From: Ficedula albicollis | Taxonomy: Eukaryota > Chordata > Aves > Passeriformes > Muscicapidae | Assembly: GCF_000247815.1 (NCBI RefSeq) | Contig: NC_021673.1 | Location: 35,913,194-35,977,193 of the forward strand | Length of the DNA stretch: 64,000 nucleotides | Direction of reading: 5' to 3' | Part shown: piece after piece, positions 49,101 to 60,205 of the stretch | How the letters are laid out: every line of letters begins with the position of its first letter | Position numbering within the stretch: position 1 is the first letter of the stretch | Notes under the pieces: model-generated | The model's database searches: none | What the model saw: only the letters and a program-made list of their open reading frames with translations | Told to the model about the DNA's origin: nothing | Made by a program: the position numbers and the translations under genes

Positions 49101-51831
49101 TATAAGGTACCTGCTTGCTTCAGATGAAGTTGTTGTTATCCTAGGTTGTTTTACTTACAAGTATTATGTAAGGATAACTTCCTGTATCCCTGCAGTGTTT
49201 TAATTATTATTCTCACAAGCGAATGTTAGAGTCAAAATGTTATTCTCAGTATATTAAGAGGGTTACAGCAAGACAATCTAATTTTACCTCTTCTTGTGGA
49301 AAGCAGTGCTTCAGCCTTAACCTTTGAACAGTTTTTAATACCAGGGACACACTCAAGGATAAACAGCCTGAACTTGCTGTAATTGGTAAATAATTTTTTA
49401 CAGGAATGGCAGAAGGCAAGAGTATGCTTTTTCTTTTTTGAAGAAATAAAGGGAAGGGAAATAAGGAAACAAAACCAGCCATGCCTTTTCCTCATGAACA
49501 GAAGTGCAAAACACAGTCTGATAAAGATGACTTTCTAAAGCAATTTTTTTTTCCTTATAAGAGAAAGGGGAATAAAACATCTACAAAAAGTTTGCTTACA
49601 GATTTTCCTTTTAAGGATGTGAAGGAGAGAACATATGGATTTTCATTCTTGTATACCAGGCTTTTGCAATCCTTCTGGCTCTTGCAGAGACTATTCCCTT
49701 TAAAATTGACTTGGTATTAAGCACCTGAATGTCTGCATTGAGGACCATATGCTTACACGGGGTCAGTGAGGTGAGAATGAAGCCCTTGGGCATCATGCAA
49801 CACGTGCCCCACAGATAACCCAGAAGGAATTTTGGCTGAGTTAGGGCTGTCCTTAGGCCATCCCCATAGCTTACTCCCTCCCCATGCTCTTTTCAGCTAA
49901 TTGTAAGAGATAGTGCTTTCTCCAGGCTTTTAGTCTTTTTGTGTATCCCCACAAGAGAATCTAATTAAGGCCTATTATAGCATTGACTCTGTGAGAAGTC
50001 ATTTAAATGGGGCTATCAATCTGCTGTCCAGCTGTTACAGATCCAAGTGGAATTTGAATTGACAGCAGAGCCTGAGAGGAGCTGTTTTATCTCTTTACCG
50101 TTTTCTCATGCATCACTTTAAAAGCGTGCATGGCAATAGATAGGGTTACCAAATCTATATTTTGGGACCTGACTTCCAAAGGAGGTGAACACCTGCATCT
50201 TTCACTGAGTTGTGCTGAAACTGCAGATGATGCCTCTGCAGACCAGGCTCTCTTGAATTCTTGAAAAAGAATTTCATGTGTGTGGTCTGTGAGCAACTAC
50301 ATCCAGGGATCCTTTGTGATCACCATCGCTTGTCACACGTACCAGCAGGGCTACCACAACCACCTCCTTCCCTACATGAGCAAAAATGGGAACTGAGATC
50401 CCTCAACAAGCAATTCAGCTTCCCCTTCAGATGACTAAAGCTTCCTTGATGCAATGGTTGCCAGTCAGAGGAGACTGGCCACCATCCTTCCTGCCCCACA
50501 CTTTATCAAAGCCTCCTGTTGTGCTGATTTTTGAGTTACAGGGAAAATCACAGAGGTTTAGTGGAAATCAAGGCAATAAGCCAGCAACTTTAGTAAATTT
50601 AACTCTAAACAAGGGCAGTGGAAAGGAGATGCCCTAGGATGCAAGAGGTAACCAAGCAAAGGAAAGCCCTTTAAAGTTTGAAAGAAGTGAATGCATTTAC
50701 ATGGTTGCCTGTATTTTGGGCTCCAGGCAGCGGGAGATGGGGATGGAGGAGAAGAAAAGGAGTAAGTTCGTGAATTCTTTAAAGATTTTGTTCTTTCCCT
50801 AGCATGTGGTATTTTTCAAAGGCCAAAGTTCAGTTACTATCCATGTGCTACCCCTTCAAGCATATAACATTTATCTTTGTCTTTTACAGTGATCCATTCG
50901 ATAAAATTTGTGATCCTTTTCTGTCAGTGATGTATTCCTAGTACATCAAAGCTAATTCAAAGCTAATAAGCTTTGGGACTTGCTTAGAAAAAAGGCCTTT
51001 AGCATCTTCAAACTGTGGACAGCTTTTGAGGTGGTGGTCATTGTAAAGCCCTGTTACTCTGGCTTTGATCTAAAGCCTGTTGGGTGAATGGGAGTCTTTC
51101 TGCTTACTTCAATAAGCTTTAGATCTGTATCCCTCCCTATAAGCAGAACTAAGTCTAAACCATTTAATATTTGGAAGAAGAGAGCAACACAGATTACATT
51201 TCCTGGCTCTGGAGTTTCCTTTGTCCTGTCCTCAGGTCAAAACTTGTCTTCAAATTCTGTCTCTGCAATGTTTATTCTCACAAAAGGAGATAAAGGTCTT
51301 TGTTCCTCTAGAAGTCCCTAGATGACTAGATTGAACAAACAGAGCAGTAGTGTTCTCACTGTTTTCCATCACCTACTAAAGAGCAGAACCTTCTCCCTCC
51401 CCCAGCGTTTCCATTTCCTCTACTTCCTGTCTTTGCAGATTGGGTAACAAATGCTGAATATTTCCTGAAGTTGACTAATGACAGGACATTGGTGTCTGCA
51501 GCTGAGCAGTCTGGTTAGTGCTGGGTTGAATTCTTGACTGAAAGGAGGTGCTACAGCTGTGTTTATGGAGTCTTTGTGTCACCCCTCTGCCCCTATGTGC
51601 TTCTATCCTTTAATACTATTAGGGTATGGTACCAGCCTACTCTAAGCATCCTGTGGGAAACAGATTTCAAATTGCTTTTAATTTTATTCCACTATTATTA
51701 TTCCCTCAAAAAGATTATTATAGGCCAAGCTGAGATATGGTGTTTATATGGGTTTTTTCTACATTTTGCTCAACAAAGGCCATTAATGATTGGGGGAATT
51801 CATTATCTGAAATGAAGGGTTGTATTTGGTT
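43160..51831. other. Intronic sequence without recognised mobile elements
   Basis: Mostly unique AT-rich sequence. It contains an 11-bp-arm hairpin at 46653-46681 and a CRE-like site (GGACGTCA, 45990-45997). A 154-codon minus-strand frame at 44819-45283 has no recognisable domain and is within chance expectation. No exon or RNA gene seen. Confidence 0.55.
46653..46681. repeat. Short perfect inverted repeat (11-bp arms, 7-nt loop)
   Basis: CTTAGCATGTG (46653-46663) faces CACATGCTAAG (46671-46681) across GTAAAAT. Hairpin potential only. Confidence 0.85.
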
Positions 51832-51995
51832 TGTGCAGGTTTTGGAAACAGGGCTGGCTACAGTGGTGGCTTCGGTGAGAAGCTACTAGAAGCCTCCCTT
51901 GTGTCAGAGCCAATGCCAGCTGGCTCCAAGATGGGCCCCCTGCAAGCTGTGTCTGAGACCATCAGTGATGGGGGTAGTACCTCTGGAATAACAGA

Positions 51996-52002
51996 TATAA
52001 GA
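51996..52002 (+). promoter_or_regulatory. TATA-like box of the LTR
   Basis: TATAAGA lies about 165 bp into the element and before the duplicated leader-like segment. By position it is the likely U3 promoter; transcription would start about 25-30 bp downstream. Functional status is unknown. Confidence 0.4.
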
Positions 52003-52005
52003 TGG

Positions 52006-52164
52006 AAAAAAAAAAGGTATTGCTCAGAAATTATTATGTTCAGAGAAGATAGGAGTGAGAACATGTGAGAGGAACAGCTCTGCAGAAAAAAAAAGTTATT
52101 GCTCAGAAATGATTGTGTTCAGAGAAGATAAAAGTGAGAACATGTGAGAGGAACAGCTCTGCAG
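52006..52164 (+). repeat. 80-bp tandem duplication inside the LTR
   Basis: Each copy begins with an A-run, continues TTATTGCTCAGAAAT or close, and ends GGAACAGCTCTGCAG. Copies are 52006-52085 and 52086-52164, differing at a handful of sites. It doubles the segment around the predicted RNA start. Confidence 0.92.
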
Positions 52165-52284
52165 ACACCAAGGTCGGTGCAGAAGGAGGGAGAGGAGGTG
52201 TTCCAGGTGCTGGAGCTGAGATGCCTCTGCCATCCATGGGGAAGACCCTGGTGAGACTGGCTGTCCTTGGCAGCCCATGGAGGG

Positions 52285-52640
52285 TCATGGTGGGAGTAGA
52301 GATTCACCTGCTGCCCATGGGGGACACCCATGCTGGAGCAGGTGGATGCCAGAAGAAGGCTGTGATCCCATGAGAAGGCCATGCTGGAGCAGGCTCCTGG
52401 CTGGAGCTGTGCACCCATGGGGAGGGGAGCCCACACTGGAGCAGGTTTGCTAGCAAGACTTGTGACCCCGTGGGGGACCCACGCTGGGACAGTCTGTTCC
52501 TGAGGGCAGCACCCTATCCTAGGGGGGGATCCCACACTGGAGCAGTTTGTGAGATCTGCAGCCCATGGGAAGGACTCATGTTGGAGAAGCCCAGGGAGGA
52601 GTGTTTCCCATGGGAGGAACCCCATCCTGGAGCAGGGGAA
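52285..52640 (+). repeat. Degenerate ~49-bp repeat array within the LTR
   Basis: A CTGGAGCAG-like core recurs at 52333, 52384, 52436, 52484, 52537, 52581 and 52627, spacing 44-53 bp, each preceded by CCCATGG or CCCGTGG-like and GACCCA-like segments. Units are strongly diverged from one another, so the array is old or was part of the element when it inserted. It produces a long minus-strand open frame that I do not regard as a gene. Confidence 0.8.
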
Positions 52641-55600
52641 GAGTGTGAGGAGTCCTTCCCATGAGGAAGAAGAAGCAGCAGAGACAGCGTGTGATGAACT
52701 GATTGCAGACCCCGTTCCCCAAACCACTGTGCCACTAAAGGAGAGGAGATAAAGAAATGAGGAGTAAAGTTGAGCCCAGGAAGAAGAGAGGGGTGGGGAG
52801 GAGGTGTTTTAAGATTTGATTTTATTTTTTATTATCCTACTCTGATTTGATTGTCAACAAGTCAAATTATTTTTTCCTCAAGTCTGTTTTGCCTGTGATG
52901 GCAACAGATGAGCAATATCTCCCTGTCCTTATTTTGACCCATGAGCCTTTTGTTATATTTTCTCTCCCCTATCCAGCTGAGGAGGGGAGGGACAGAGTGG
53001 CTTTGGTGGGCACTTGGCATTCAGCCACGGTCAATGCAGCACAATGGCCTTTAAAATCAGGAGGAAGAGAAGATAACATCTTCCACAGGTGGAAATCGCA
53101 TTGCTTTTGGTTTACACAAAGTTTGGGTATGCACTCCCAAAATTGAGAATGTTTAGAACTTGGTGTCTTAGGTCTCCCAGTTATCCTTTATACTGAGAGT
53201 ATAACTGCTGAGAGGGAAAGGAATTTTATTTTATAGCTAGGCTTTTCCTCTGAAATGGCTAGACTGTCTCTCCTTTTGTCTGGGGGATTTCTTTCTCATT
53301 ATGTCATTAAAACTTCAGTTGTTCCATTCCTTTTGTGCTGACAGAAATGCATAGATCTGTGTTTCTGTATGTATCAAATTATATGGTCTTCTATGAGAAA
53401 AAAAAAGTCAAATATCCATGTGTCCCTTGGCCTGATTAGTAATGGCATTCATGTGAGCAGAGAAAGTCCAGTGGCAAAGAAAAACAGATTATTTCCTTAG
53501 CTGATATGCAGTGGCTGTTGATTCCAATGTCCTAAAAAGTGCTACCAGATATGCTTGCTTTGGAGCTGCAAGCACCTCTTCAAAGACAGACAGAGATCAG
53601 CAACCAAAACAGTGGGCAACACAAAAATTTAAGCTCCTAAACAAGGAAGGTGAAAAGATGGGATAGAAATGGATTGTGAAGTGTTATGAGGTTTAAGAGT
53701 AACAAGGAATTACAAGGAATCTTTCCCATATGACAACAATGTTCATGGATCTTTGGTCTAAAATCAGATTGTTTTGTACGTGAATCTAATGGATGGAATT
53801 CACGCCCAGATACCTGCTGGCAAATATCTGTGAAAAAATCTTAAAATGAGTGGGTTCATCTCCTGGCATACCACAAAAATCTATTTCTTTAACACATATT
53901 CTTACTTTGGTGCCATTGGATTGTTCTTGACTTAAATGGGATTTTGGCCTTGCTTAGTAAATGAAAGTAGAAGACATATTTGGGTTTTTACCTAAGTTGA
54001 GAAAGATTAAAGTAATCTAAATTTAGGATACACATAGAACACTTGTGACTATTTCTGGGGCATGTTTTTACTTGCTATAGTTTTTCAAATTGAATAATAT
54101 CTTTGCTTTTATATAAATGTTTGTATGCTAGCTGTAACAAATGTAGGAAAAACGCGCACTTCAGTAAAAAGCCCACACACCATCAAATCCACAACACTTT
54201 TCTCCTTTCCTCCATCTTCTCCATAACTGTTATTAATTTTTCCCTTTGCTACGTTCTGATTCTCCAGTGTAGAGGCTTTCAAATGAAAGTTAACAGATGC
54301 TCTTGCACACAATCTGACTGCTCCTGAGGGGAGCTTGTTCCCACCAGACATTTTACAACATCTGTTTGAAGCTGACTTCACGTTCCCTGTGTTCCATCTC
54401 AGACTGGAAGCCCTGACGAGAAGAGATGAGAAGGTGCCTGTACAGAGGCAGGGCTTTGATCCTCGATGCCACACACTGACTGACATTTCCACTTACATTG
54501 AAACATGCTGCTCTCAGATACGTGCTAATAAACAGGACTCTTCAGCTGGCTAACAGAGATGGTGTTGAGACAGCAGGGGAAAAATTTCACCTTTGTTAGC
54601 AGAAAAGTTTCTTTATATCTAAACCTTGGAAATATATTGCATTGCTTATACAGTCTGGTAATTTTTTTTGTTTTATTCACGTGCAGCATGAGATTTTGTG
54701 AATTTATTGATATGCTAGCACACTTTTTCTAGTGGGTTTGCTGAAGTTTATTGGCAGAACTTCAGGATTTTTCCCTATACCAAATTTTATCACATCAAGC
54801 TTATGCTGCTATAGTGTGTAAATATAATTTTTTTCTCCATTAGAGCAATGCAAACTTCTTTGTTGATATTAAACTTTCCTCATTACAACTACTTTGTCTT
54901 TCTGTTCTTAATTAAATCAGTTGCCTTTGAAATTATAGCATTCAATGCCGTCTCTTTAAAAAAATAGGGAAACAAAGATACACATTTTTCAGAGGGGGAA
55001 GGATATTGCAAAATTGTTTTCACAATTCTTCAGTACATCTAAAAATATAACACTGTAGAATAAAAGAAATTATTTCATTACTGCACCATAATACAAGCAG
55101 TTTGGAAGTCAACTGAAAATTTTTCCACTATACTGATGAACAGTTTTCTAGAGCTCTTTCTTTTTAAACACATCATCTTTTGAGTGCTGACCTGTGGGAA
55201 TAAAGAGATTTTTTTTCAGCATTTAAAAAACTATGATAAGATATATCTTATTTTCCTTTTTGAAAACTGCATGTTTTGTTTTTTTAATCTATAGCCTGAA
55301 TGCCATTGAAAAATGGTGAAAACCTTAATTTATTTTAAGCATAGAATTTTTAAGAAAAGGCATTTTAAGTAAAAGTTCTGGAGTGACCTAAAAGCTTACA
55401 TACTTTGAAAATTACTAGTAATTTTACCAAAAATTCTCCCTGCCCAGTGATCATGTCATCTCTCATTCCATTTTGGCTCCTCAAGCTTTCATGAGCTGTT
55501 TAATTCCTAGTCCTCTGAGACAGGAATTTAGGAATAAATTGGGTCATCTTTTGAAGTAGTAGTATTGACCAAGTAATAATTTCAATAATATTTCATTCAT

Positions 55601-56525
55601 CCTTCATGCATTGCTATGGTCTGTTCCAGTCCTTTCTCTAGTAAGTCATCCTCCTGACTTACCTACTTCACTGTGTTGTGTCAGTGGCTGCTGGAAACAG
55701 GGATGGCCAATGATGCAGCAACCCTGCCATGCCCATGAGAATCACTGTACTTCCCAGACTCAGTATTTGAACTTCTTTTAGTTGAAAAATCTCTTTTAAA
55801 TTGTGTCCACAAAGTTCTGGATGAATCTTCAAGGGTTCTCAGTTGCTTATGTACTATGTACATGCATCATGTAACAGTGATGGACTGAGTCTACTTGAAG
55901 ATCATAATTTATCTTACTATGATGGACTCTGAGAGACAAGGGAAATTCAGGAACTCTCTTACTTTGTTCTTCTGCAAATTAAATAGCTTGGACCAGTGGT
56001 ATATCCCAAGATCAGTAGTGCCAAATCAGTAAGCCAGGCAAGGGAAGTTGCTCCAATGTGTGAGAACCTGGGACAAGAGTTTCTAATATTTTAGGCTATT
56101 TGAATTTGATGGAAGCTGGCTTTTGAAAACGTTGAGAATATTAGCTGAGGTATCTGACAGGAGGCCAGAATTAATTTCCTGATCTGCCAAATCTTTTGTG
56201 AATTACCATGTCACGGCAGAGAGAAATTTTGGTATTACCTTGGGATTCAACCTCCAAATCCACAGCCCCTTCCCTTCCTAGATGGTTGACTCCAAGAAAG
56301 ATTGGCAGTTTAGACAGTCTGGTCATGTCACTTCAGATTTGTGGTAAGTCTAGCAGCAGTGACATGGACAAATGACTTCAATAAAGAAGTACAGTGGAAT
56401 AGCATCTTCCACAAACCTCTTTGTACCATGTGTCATGCTCCCAAAAGCTGCTTCAGTAGAACCAACAACCTTGGGGCTTTCTGCTTGTTATTAGAAACAT
56501 TTGCTGTGAGTTCCTCACTCTTTTT

Positions 56526-56567
56526 GGTGGTGGTGTGGTGTGGTGTGGTGTGGTGTGTGGGGGGGAA
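56526..56567 (+). repeat. (TGGTG)n microsatellite ending in a G-run
   Basis: GTGGTGTGGTG-type 5-bp units over about 40 bp, followed by GTGTGGGGGGG. Simple sequence. Confidence 0.9.
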
Positions 56568-59415
56568 CATGGAATATCTGAAAACAGCAACTCTCACTCT
56601 GTTCATTGACATAAACCGGCTGTCAGTTCCGTGTGGGACCCAGGCTGATAAAAAACAGGGAAAAACTATTTTATTTGCAATGTAAGGAATTTTAGCCTGT
56701 GGAGATTTTTAGTTCAACAGCAGTAAAGGTAGGGACAGCAACCAGTGAGGCTGTTAAAGGTTAACATTCTCTCCCACCCTCTCTTTTTTCCCAGTCCCTT
56801 GAGTCATAATTAAAACTCCAGAAAGTGAGAAGCTGTTACTAATGCTAACATACAGTTTGGCACAACAGAATCATGCATTTACTGACTTGTGGTTTTTATT
56901 TAATTTCATTTTTTATAGGTCAGGCTGAAATTTTACTTTACTATTTGGTTTACAAAGGGCTTTTTTTCTGAATCTGGAACTTCTAATTTGATTTTAGAGT
57001 TTCCCAGGTATAACAATTATGGAAACAAACACCTTGTTCAGCAGCCTGACAATAATTATCTCCTAATGGAACAATTAGGCACTTTAATCAGATGTGACTT
57101 TAGTGATCTCAAGTTGAAAATTGGAGATGATCTCTTGTGCTTTGTATTGTTTAGAATTTCTCCCAAGAAATTAGCTGGACACAGATATGAATTAGTTACC
57201 CTTTGTATCTTTTTGAGAGCTGTTCAGATTTGAAGGAGTGGTTTCATAATAATGATATTTATATACCATCTTTCCCAGGACTGAAACAGTATACAGGGTT
57301 ACTGAGAAGCCCTCTACTCAGACAAGACTTTGTGAATTTGGTGGGTAAAGTCTGAGAAAGAATTTAGGAATTTCTAATGCTGCTTTCAGCCATTTCCTTA
57401 AGGCTTCAAAATGTTTTGTGACTCATTTATAAGAAAGGCTCTCTGTCAACACAGGATTACTTTGAGTACCTGCTGGAGAGGTTTATTTTCAAGTCTTTAT
57501 GACTATTCATGTCTGAAGTTAACTACTGACAGGTCTTAGAAAGCCATTCCACAGGAGAAGGTGTTTATTTTCCTAAGACAAACTGAGGTGGAAGGCTGTT
57601 GCTCAACCCTGAGACTCGAATATGAGCTTATACTTCCCGTGCACAAATATCACAGAGACAATTTAAACTGGTCAGTGAGATTCTTGGAAAATCTCTCAGT
57701 GAAGAAGAAAGAATTATTGGCACCTGCTGGATCACCATTGCCATTTCTTAAAATACATAGCCCCTTTTAAGGTCATCTGTTGAACTGCTGGCCACCCTGA
57801 CCTTGCAGTCTGGTGGGAATTCACCCCAAGGTAATATGAACTAGTAGATTAAAAAAAAAAAAATTCTCCCTCATGCTGCAGATACATTTCAGTGCTTAAC
57901 CTTCATCTGTGCTTTCTTTCTTCCCTTTCTTGTGTATGGGATAAGATACCTTTGGTCTCAGAAAGCCTGGAAAGCCTTGGACTGCAATTCACCTGGTAGC
58001 AAACTGTTCACAATAGATCCTGGGACCACCAAGTTTAGATCAGCCATTCCCTGTGCCCTGATTTGGTGTTGCTGTGCAGGATATAGCAAGCAGTGGGGCA
58101 TGAGATGTCATGGATTTACTCCAAGACCCCAGACATGCAGATGCAAAATCAACAGTATCTCTTGAAATGCACTTACAATTCTTGAAGAGTACTCCAGCTG
58201 CCATCCTCATTCTCACATTATTTCTTGGTGCTGCCATCTCTCCAGTGTTCCGCTAGAAATGTGAATTGTGGGGAAAGTTTGCCTTGTTCTCATTCAAAGA
58301 ATGAGGATTAAGTCTTCTCCAGTAACCCAAGTCTATTAGATCAAGCTGCTTGCAGAGAACAAGATGCTGGAAATTGTGAAATCAAAGAGTATTTTCTTTC
58401 TAGTGTCTAGATAGCATATCAAAGTGTATCTGTTGCCATATCCAATAAGGCAGAATTGAAATGCTGCATTCAATTATGAGATTGAAGGCTAAACATAAGC
58501 AGTTTTTACCTTCTAAGATAGGAAAAGAGAGTAAAATTGCTTGATAAGCTTACCTGTGCTGCTGCTGCTTGGAGTACTATCTTGTAGTGCTTATTTTCTA
58601 TAAATGTCCATTCATCCATTTTTAATAAGAGTGAATCTCAGACCGGAATACCAATTTCCAGATGCATTTTTGCTATCCTGGAGAGTGTTTATTTTCATTC
58701 TGAAACAAAGTGAACTTTACTATCATAGAATATTTTAAATTAAAACAAAAAATCTCAAATTATGTATTGACACAGTGCACTTCTTTCTAAAAACCTGAGA
58801 AGAAGCCAAATAAGTATCTATGCTGAGTAAACAGATTATTTGCTTTTAAAGTATTTTTACCTTCTGGTATTGCTCCTAGTCTGATCTTTGGCTTCTTGAT
58901 TATTGAATCCTGAGGGTAGGGTCAGAGAATCAGATGTTCTCTCTCTTGTTTTAGGTCAGGAGTTGAGAAGGCTTCTTTCATGTCCTCATGGTTTGTGACC
59001 TGTAGACACCACCATAACATAAGTAATAATAAACACACTGATGTGCGCCTGGTGGCACTCTGAATCCAAAGGGGTTATGCTAGTATAAAGTAAAAATTAG
59101 ACTGATTATTTGCCTTAGAGGCATCCTACACTTCATGTATCTGTAAAAACGATCAACATTTGCTCTCTGGGGAGCGTTTACAGAATGCTGTGGTGAAGCT
59201 GTATGAATTTTTCTGAAGGTTTTCATCTTTTTTTGTGTCAACAATATTTAAGTATGTGCTGTCATGGAGGATTATTTGTGCATCCTTGATATTGCTGGGC
59301 ACCTCCTTGTTCCTTAATGGAGCAGGATTTTAAGTGGCAGTCTGTAGTGCCCTTCACAGTAGTGTATCCCAAGCTCCCAGGACTGCTCCTCTACATGCCA
59401 TGACGGGAGATGGCA

Positions 59416-59451
59416 CTTGGATCGACATTCCAGCTTGGATTGACATTCCAA
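59416..59451 (+). repeat. Tandem duplication of an 18-bp unit
   Basis: CTTGGATCGACATTCCAG is followed directly by CTTGGATTGACATTCCAA. Two differences. Local duplication of no evident function. Confidence 0.88.
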
Positions 59452-59932
59452 CACCTTTCTTGCCCACACAGCGAAGCCTCAGCATTGCCAGCTGACACTT
59501 TCTTTTCAGGCTGGAATTCAGTAGTTATAACTCAGTCTGTTTGCATGTCTCATCTTCTATTTTTAAGCACTGCTAATCCCCAGCTAAGGGCCAACCTTCA
59601 TCTGGCCTTACAAGGGTGCGTGGTGGTGAGGGAGGTGGCGAGGAGGGACTCTTGGTTGTCCTTGAGAGCCAGGCACAGCTGCTACCTTAAAAGCACGGAC
59701 AGACAAGATGCTCTTGCCTTGTCTCCCCCTTGAATGCAGAAATGCCAGTGCCTGGAGGAGCTGTACCCCATCATATGCCCCAGAGAAAGAATGTTCCCTC
59801 TCTGGAGGACAAATGGCAGGGTGAATCTACTGCTCTCCTCTATTGTGAACATTGTCTGCAGAGGGCAGCTGAGCTTTGAGGTGGTTGGATGTGCTTTTTT
59901 TTTAAGCTGTGTGTGCTTTCTCTCATGTTCAG

Positions 59933-60205
59933 TTGTAGAATTGTAGAATGATTTGAGTTGGAAGAGATCTTAAAGATCATCATGTTCCAATCCCCCTGCC
60001 ATGGGCCAGGGACACCTTCTGCTAGAGCAGGTTGCTCAAAGCCCTATGCAATCTTCCAGGGATGAACTCTTCCAGGGATGAGGCACACACACCTTCTCTG
60101 GACAACATGTTCCAGTGCCTCATCACCTTACAGGAAAGAATTTCTTCCCAGTAGCTAATCCAAACATATTCTCATTTTAAGCCACGAGCCCTTGTCTTAT
60201 CAAGG
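59933..60205 (-). mobile_element. CR1 LINE 3'-end fragment, antisense orientation
   Basis: Read on the minus strand, this is the final ~270 bp of a bird CR1. On the + strand it starts with the 8-bp end repeat (TTGTAGAA twice), then GTTGGAAGAGATCTTAAAGA, CCCCCTGCCATGGGCCAGGG, AGCAGGTTGCTCAAAGCCC, and ends near CCCTTGTCTTATCAAGG. It is 5'-truncated and non-coding. A 16-bp internal duplication (CTTCCAGGGATGAACT, then CTTCCAGGGATGAGG) lies near 60053-60085. Confidence 0.95.

Larger units (their letters stand above)
51832..53043 (+). mobile_element. LTR-like element, probably solo LTR of an avian endogenous retrovirus
   Basis: About 1.2 kb that differs sharply in composition from its flanks. It runs from around TGTGCAGG to an end near GCAGCACA (TG...CA-like ends). 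In order it holds a TATA-like TATAAGA at 51996-52002, an 80-bp tandem duplication, an array of ~49-bp units with CTGGAGCAG and CCCATGG cores, a purine-rich stretch, a T-rich segment where a polyadenylation signal would lie, and a tail reading GAGCCTTTTGTTATATT and later GTGGCTTTGGTGGGCAC. The tail matches my memory of an LTR abundant in songbirds; the family name is not secure. No gag, pol or env coding sequence flanks it, so a solo LTR is likely. I could not find a target-site duplication, and the ends are approximate. Confidence 0.65.
53044..59932. other. Intronic sequence without recognised mobile elements
   Basis: AT-rich unique sequence with the TGGTG microsatellite and the 18-bp duplication listed separately. 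Modest CpG retention is seen around 54.15-54.53 kb (about seven CpGs). No exon, RNA gene or transposon recognised. Confidence 0.55.

Noticed and set aside
52119..52727. 202-codon minus-strand open frame, the longest in the window
   Set aside because: It runs antisense through the ~49-bp LTR repeat array and the 80-bp duplication. Its Ser/Trp/Pro-rich translation repeats with the array and shows no domain, so it is a by-product of repeats lacking stops in one frame.
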